From Bacteroidales bacterium (lineage in GTDB: Bacteria; Bacteroidota; Bacteroidia; Bacteroidales; P3), in contig JAFZEK010000151.1 of the NCBI GenBank assembly GCA_017560705.1, positions 1 to 10,373 on the forward strand: 10,373 bases of DNA. Reading direction: 5' to 3'. Both the position numbers and the translations under genes were made by a program. The notes under the pieces are model-generated. The model was given only the letters and a program-made list of their open reading frames with translations. It was not told the DNA's origin and did not search any database. Of the stretch, positions 6,904 through 10,373 are shown one piece after another. Position 1 is the first letter of the stretch. Every line of letters starts with the position of its first letter.

Positions 6904-7671
6904 ATGTCATTACTATCGATACGAAATTTGCACGCCTCCATAGGCGATAAAGAAATACTAAAAGGAGTAAATTTGGAAATCAACAAAGGCGAAGTACACT
7001 CTATAATGGGCCCCAACGGTAACGGAAAAAGCACCTTAGCGGCAGTAATAGCCGGCAACAGCAAGTTCACCGTCACCCAAGGCGAAGTCATCTTCAAAGG
7101 AAAAAACCTATTGGATATGCCTATCGACGTACGAGCAGCCGAAGGGATATTCCTTGGTTTTCAATACCCTGTGGAAATACCCGGAGTAAGCATTTCCAAT
7201 TTTATGCGTACTGCTATCAACGAACAACGTAAATACAGAGGCCTAGACCCACTTTCGGCTAGCGAGTTTTTAAAACTTATGGAAGAAAAGAAAAAAGTGG
7301 TAGAAATGACCGCAAAGTTGGCCAACAGAAGCGTAAACGAAGGTTTTTCGGGTGGTGAAAAGAAGAAAAACGAAATCTTCCAAATGGCTATGCTCGACCC
7401 AATTATGTCGTTCTTGGATGAAACTGACTCGGGACTAGACATTGACGCACTACGCATTGTCGCCAACGGCGTAAACAAGCTTCGTAGCAGCGAAAACGCA
7501 ATAGTGGTAATTACTCACTACCAACGCTTGCTAGATTACATAGTACCCGATTTTGTTCACGTGCTTTACGAAGGAAAGATTGTAAAATCCGGAACAAAAG
7601 AACTTGCTCTTGAGCTTGAAAGCAAGGGTTATGAATGGATAAGAGAAGAGTTGGAAAGCAAACAAAAATAA
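6904..7671 (+). CDS. sufC: Fe-S cluster assembly ATPase SufC
   Basis: 255 residues, the usual length. SufC is the soluble ABC-type ATPase that works with SufB and SufD in the scaffold complex building Fe-S clusters in the cytoplasm. Walker A GPNGNGKST is at residues 36-44. The Q-loop region GFQYPVEIPGVS follows. The signature SGGEKKKNE begins at Ser149, and Walker B ends with Asp172 and Glu173 in the SufC-specific string LDETDSGLDIDALR. The switch His205 lies in THYQRLL. I chose ATG at 6904 because SufC proteins begin with LSIRNLHA-like sequence. A TTG at 6841 in the same frame would add 21 unrelated residues, which overlap the predicted leader. There is no clear Shine-Dalgarno, as is common in this phylum. 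It is the first gene of the operon; sufB does not precede it. Confidence 0.97.
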   Translation: MSLLSIRNLHASIGDKEILKGVNLEINKGEVHSIMGPNGNGKSTLAAVIAGNSKFTVTQGEVIFKGKNLLDMPIDVRAAEGIFLGFQYPVEIPGVSISNFMRTAINEQRKYRGLDPLSASEFLKLMEEKKKVVEMTAKLANRSVNEGFSGGEKKKNEIFQMAMLDPIMSFLDETDSGLDIDALRIVANGVNKLRSSENAIVVITHYQRLLDYIVPDFVHVLYEGKIVKSGTKELALELESKGYEWIREELESKQK

Positions 7672-7678
7672 TAAAGCT

Positions 7679-9031
7679 ATGGAAAACACTTTAAACTACA
7701 TAGACTCGGCACTTCAAAATCCGAGTTGCATAACTCATATAAAAGAGCAGCAAGAAACGGCTTGCAACTACTTGAAAGAGCATGGCTTCTCATTTGGGAA
7801 AAACGAGGTGTGGCGTGGCGTTGATTTTTCGTCGTTCTTGAACGACAATTTGCAAACACCTATTGTCAACGACTCTTACAACAACGAATTTAAGTGCAAC
7901 ATTCCCAACCTCGACACCGATCGCTTGACGCTTTTCAACGGATATATTTCGGTGTCCAACAACCTGATCGAAAACAAACAAGGGATTATAATGGGTAGCA
8001 TAAAAGCTGCTTTATCCAAATATCCCGAATTGGTGAAGAAATATTTTGGCAGTTGCTACAAAAACGAAAACAGCTTTTTGGCTTGCAACACAGCTTTGTT
8101 CTCCGACGGCTTTTTCATTTACATCCCCGACAATGTATTTATCGACAAACCTATACAGATACTAGATGTAATAAAGTCGCAAACGCCACTGTTCCTACAA
8201 ACTAGGAACCTAATATATGTAGGAAAAAACAGCCGAGTGACTCTCATACACTGCGACGACTCCTACAACGAAAACCGCAGCTTTTCCAACAACGTCACCG
8301 AAATATTCATAGACGAAGACGCTCATGTAGAGCACTATAAAATGCAGAATATGAATAATAATTCGGGACTTATAAACCACAACTACATAGCTATGCAACG
8401 CGGTGCATCGCTACTATCCAACTCCATTTCGCTAAACGGCGGCAACATACGCAACCACAACGAAGTGAGAATGCTTGGCGAACACTGCGAAACTCAAATG
8501 CACGGTCTTTACCTAATGGATAAAGAACAACGTATAGACAACTACGTATACGTGGAACATGCGTTCCCTAACTGCACAAGCAACGAACTATTCAAAGGGA
8601 TTTTGGACGACAGCTCTCGTGCTGCTTTCAACGGTCATGTGCTTGTATGTGAACACGCTTCTAAAACCGACGCTGTTCAGTCAAACAAGAACATACTTCT
8701 TACCGACAAAGCTATCGTCGACTCTAAGCCGTTCCTAGAAATATATAACGACGATGTAAAATGTTCGCACGGCTCCACCATCGGACAGCTGGACGAAACA
8801 GCATTGTTCTACATACGCTCTAGAGGCATAAGCGAACGCACTGCTAAAACACTGCTTATGTATGCTTTCTGCGATGAGGTGATACAAAAAATAGAAATAA
8901 AAGCCCTCGCTGACCGCCTTTCGGATATGGTAAAAAAACGCTTACATGGCGAGCTTACAGTGTGCGACGAATGTGCATTGCACTGCTCCGTGCCTGAATG
9001 CAAATTTGAAATAGACATAACAAAAGTGTAA
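7679..9031 (+). CDS. sufD: Fe-S cluster assembly protein SufD
   Basis: 450 residues, slightly longer than E. coli SufD (423). SufD partners SufB and SufC in the SufBC2D scaffold, and is needed for iron entry. The N-terminal helical part (1-90) precedes a long beta-helix core (about 110-380) with typical turns such as NGGNIRNHNEVRMLGEHCE. The conserved DVKCSHGSTIGQLDE segment (about 359-373) carries His364, which I infer to match His360 of E. coli SufD at the SufB interface. A C-terminal helical part with SRGISERTAKTLLMYAF follows, as in the family. The last 22 residues hold Cys429, Cys432, Cys436 and Cys441, a possible metal-binding tail absent from E. coli SufD. The gene begins 7 bases after sufC and is surely cotranscribed. 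SufB is the alternative, but the sequence fits SufD better. Confidence 0.93.
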   Translation: MENTLNYIDSALQNPSCITHIKEQQETACNYLKEHGFSFGKNEVWRGVDFSSFLNDNLQTPIVNDSYNNEFKCNIPNLDTDRLTLFNGYISVSNNLIENKQGIIMGSIKAALSKYPELVKKYFGSCYKNENSFLACNTALFSDGFFIYIPDNVFIDKPIQILDVIKSQTPLFLQTRNLIYVGKNSRVTLIHCDDSYNENRSFSNNVTEIFIDEDAHVEHYKMQNMNNNSGLINHNYIAMQRGASLLSNSISLNGGNIRNHNEVRMLGEHCETQMHGLYLMDKEQRIDNYVYVEHAFPNCTSNELFKGILDDSSRAAFNGHVLVCEHASKTDAVQSNKNILLTDKAIVDSKPFLEIYNDDVKCSHGSTIGQLDETALFYIRSRGISERTAKTLLMYAFCDEVIQKIEIKALADRLSDMVKKRLHGELTVCDECALHCSVPECKFEIDITKV

Positions 9032-9048
9032 ACACCCAAGCTGTTTTT

Positions 9049-9699
9049 ATGATTAAGAACATAATATTTGACCTTTGCGGACCTATTATAACTATCGACT
9101 TGAACTTGCTAAACAACAAGCTGTTTGAGTATGGAGTAAAAGACATTGACAACCCTTACAAAAAGCTCTACAAAGAAGGAGTAACTAAGGAGTTTGAAAA
9201 GAATCTTATTTCGCCCGAAGAGTTTTGCGATAAGGTCCGCAAAGTGTTGAACACTCCTCTTACGGATGTTCAAATTATCAGTGCATGGAACACCCTAATA
9301 ACCGATGCACCCAAAGAACACGCTACGCTACTAAAGAGACTTTCAAAGAAATACAATCTCTTCCTATTAAGCAATAGCGACGTTATAAACGCTCAGTTTT
9401 TCAGAAAATACGTAGACACAGAACTTGGTAGCGAGTTATTTGCCTCCACTTTTAAAAGAGTATTCTTTTCCTGCGACCTAAAACTTCGCAAGCCTGAACC
9501 AGCTGTATTTCAAACCATACTAGTGAAAGAAAAGCTAAAAGCAAGCGAAACACTCCTCATCGACGACTGTAAGAAACACACCGAAGGAGCTACATTTGCG
9601 GGTTTGAATACCATCTGGCTACAAAAAGGCACCGACATTTCGGAGCTTTTCGACTCTAAGGGCAACATTATTTACACTGCCACATCACCTTTAATGTGA
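9049..9699 (+). CDS. HAD-superfamily hydrolase (phosphatase-like)
   Basis: 216 residues. Motif I is IIFDLCGP with the nucleophile Asp8. The position two residues later, Asp in classical HAD phosphatases and Gly in YihX-like and dehalogenase-like members, is Cys10 here. Motif II is LLSNSD with Ser108. Motif III is KLRKPEP with Lys148. Motif IV is LLIDD with Asp172 and Asp173. The helical cap between motifs I and II (about 15-90) fits subfamily IA, variant 3, the group of YihX (glucose-1-phosphate phosphatase). The substrate cannot be predicted. It starts 17 bases after sufD, so it is probably the last gene of the suf operon, although a link to Fe-S assembly is only positional. Its last 28 bases overlap the 3' end of thyA on the other strand. 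Confidence 0.9.
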   Translation: MIKNIIFDLCGPIITIDLNLLNNKLFEYGVKDIDNPYKKLYKEGVTKEFEKNLISPEEFCDKVRKVLNTPLTDVQIISAWNTLITDAPKEHATLLKRLSKKYNLFLLSNSDVINAQFFRKYVDTELGSELFASTFKRVFFSCDLKLRKPEPAVFQTILVKEKLKASETLLIDDCKKHTEGATFAGLNTIWLQKGTDISELFDSKGNIIYTATSPLM

Positions 9700-10373
9700 G
9701 GATGAGGGTCGTAATTTTCTAGCTTAAAGTCGGAATAATCAAAGTCAAAGATATTAGTTATTTCGGGGTTCAGCTTCATAATGGGCAATGAACGAGGAGT
9801 GCGAGAGAGCTGTAGATTCACCTGTTCAAAGTGATTACTATATATATGAGCATCGCCCAAAGTGTGTATAAACTCACCATATTGCAACCCACATACTTGT
9901 GCCACCATCATTGTAAACAAAGCGTATGAAGCAATATTAAACGGAACACCTAAGAATATATCTGCCGAACGCTGATACAACTGACAAGAAAGCTTACCAT
10001 TGGAAACATAAAACTGAAACAATATATGGCATGGAGGCAGAGCCATTTTATCTATCTCGCCGACATTCCATGCACAAACAAGCAATCTCCTCGAATCGGG
10101 ATTGCTTTTTATTTGGTCTATAAGTTGAGTTATTTGGTCTATAGAAGAGCCATCGGAAGTGGCCCAGCTTCGCCATTGCTTTCCATACACCGGCCCTAAA
10201 TTTCCTTCAGCATCAGCCCATTCGTCCCATATTGTAACCTTGTTGTCATGCAAGTATTTAATATTTGTATCTCCTTTCAAAAACCACAATAATTCATATA
10301 TTATTGAGCGTAAATGTAGCTTTTTGGTAGTTAGCAATGGAAAACCTTCGTTCAAATCAAAACGCATTTGATA
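9672..10373 (-). CDS. thyA: Thymidylate synthase (ThyA), 5' end outside window
   Basis: ThyA methylates dUMP to dTMP with methylenetetrahydrofolate, in the cytoplasm. The frame is open to the window edge. The visible 233 residues begin at YQMRF, matching GHQMRF near residue 33 of E. coli ThyA, so about 31 residues are missing and the full length would be close to 264. The ATG at 10367 is this internal Met, not the start. Visible motifs are [40 protein letters not shown], the catalytic Cys in [11 protein letters not shown] (codon 10031-10029, equivalent to Cys146), [18 protein letters not shown], and the dUMP-binding YSNH. The C-terminus ends [12 protein letters not shown], as in the family. 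The folate gene folA, a frequent partner, is not downstream. Confidence 0.97.
   Translation of the reverse strand, partial: YQMRFDLNEGFPLLTTKKLHLRSIIYELLWFLKGDTNIKYLHDNKVTIWDEWADAEGNLGPVYGKQWRSWATSDGSSIDQITQLIDQIKSNPDSRRLLVCAWNVGEIDKMALPPCHILFQFYVSNGKLSCQLYQRSADIFLGVPFNIASYALFTMMVAQVCGLQYGEFIHTLGDAHIYSNHFEQVNLQLSRTPRSLPIMKLNPEITNIFDFDYSDFKLENYDPHPHIKGDVAV

Noticed and set aside
9680..9697. CACAT/ATGTG hairpin as a terminator between the HAD gene and thyA
   Set aside because: The stem has only 5 bp, no T-run follows on either strand, and it lies inside both coding regions.

Overview
The window looks like chromosomal DNA of a member of the Bacteroidota, probably order Bacteroidales. It is AT-rich, the genes mostly lack clear Shine-Dalgarno sequences, and the two best promoter elements (upstream of murB and sufC) match the Bacteroidetes -7 box TAnnTTTG. 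The proteins also have a Bacteroidales look. Nothing marks the window as a mobile element: no transposase, integrase, phage gene, tRNA, rRNA or CRISPR array is visible.

Left part (1-5850), all on the minus strand. Read in transcription order it holds murB (cell-wall precursor synthesis), a conserved hypothetical gene of 203 codons 30 bases behind it, purA (adenylosuccinate synthase), a gene for a secreted protein with two PepSY-like halves, a strong intrinsic terminator, and the first 494 codons of a YgiQ-family radical SAM gene that leaves the window at position 1. murB has a good promoter. purA probably has its own promoter in a 198-base gap.

Middle (5875-6903), about 1 kb without any gene, between the divergent murB and sufC genes. 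It is not featureless. It carries a 38-bp perfect palindrome, a second 14-bp palindrome, a REP-like hairpin, a 10-bp direct repeat spaced exactly 20 bp, a 13-bp direct repeat spaced 29 bp, and several copies of the heptamer TCATCAC. This is the most unusual part of the window.

Right part (6904-10373). On the plus strand sufC, sufD and a HAD-family hydrolase gene follow each other with gaps of 7 and 17 bases, probably as one operon for Fe-S cluster assembly plus an unassigned phosphatase-like protein. The scaffold gene sufB and the desulfurase gene sufS, often neighbours of sufCD, are not here. The operon meets thyA (thymidylate synthase, minus strand, 5' end beyond the window) tail to tail, and the two coding regions overlap by 28 bases.

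Most genes are core housekeeping genes. I do not see a convincing new biological system. The best candidates for a second look are the palindrome-rich intergenic region, the Cys-rich tail of SufD, and the suf cluster without sufB.
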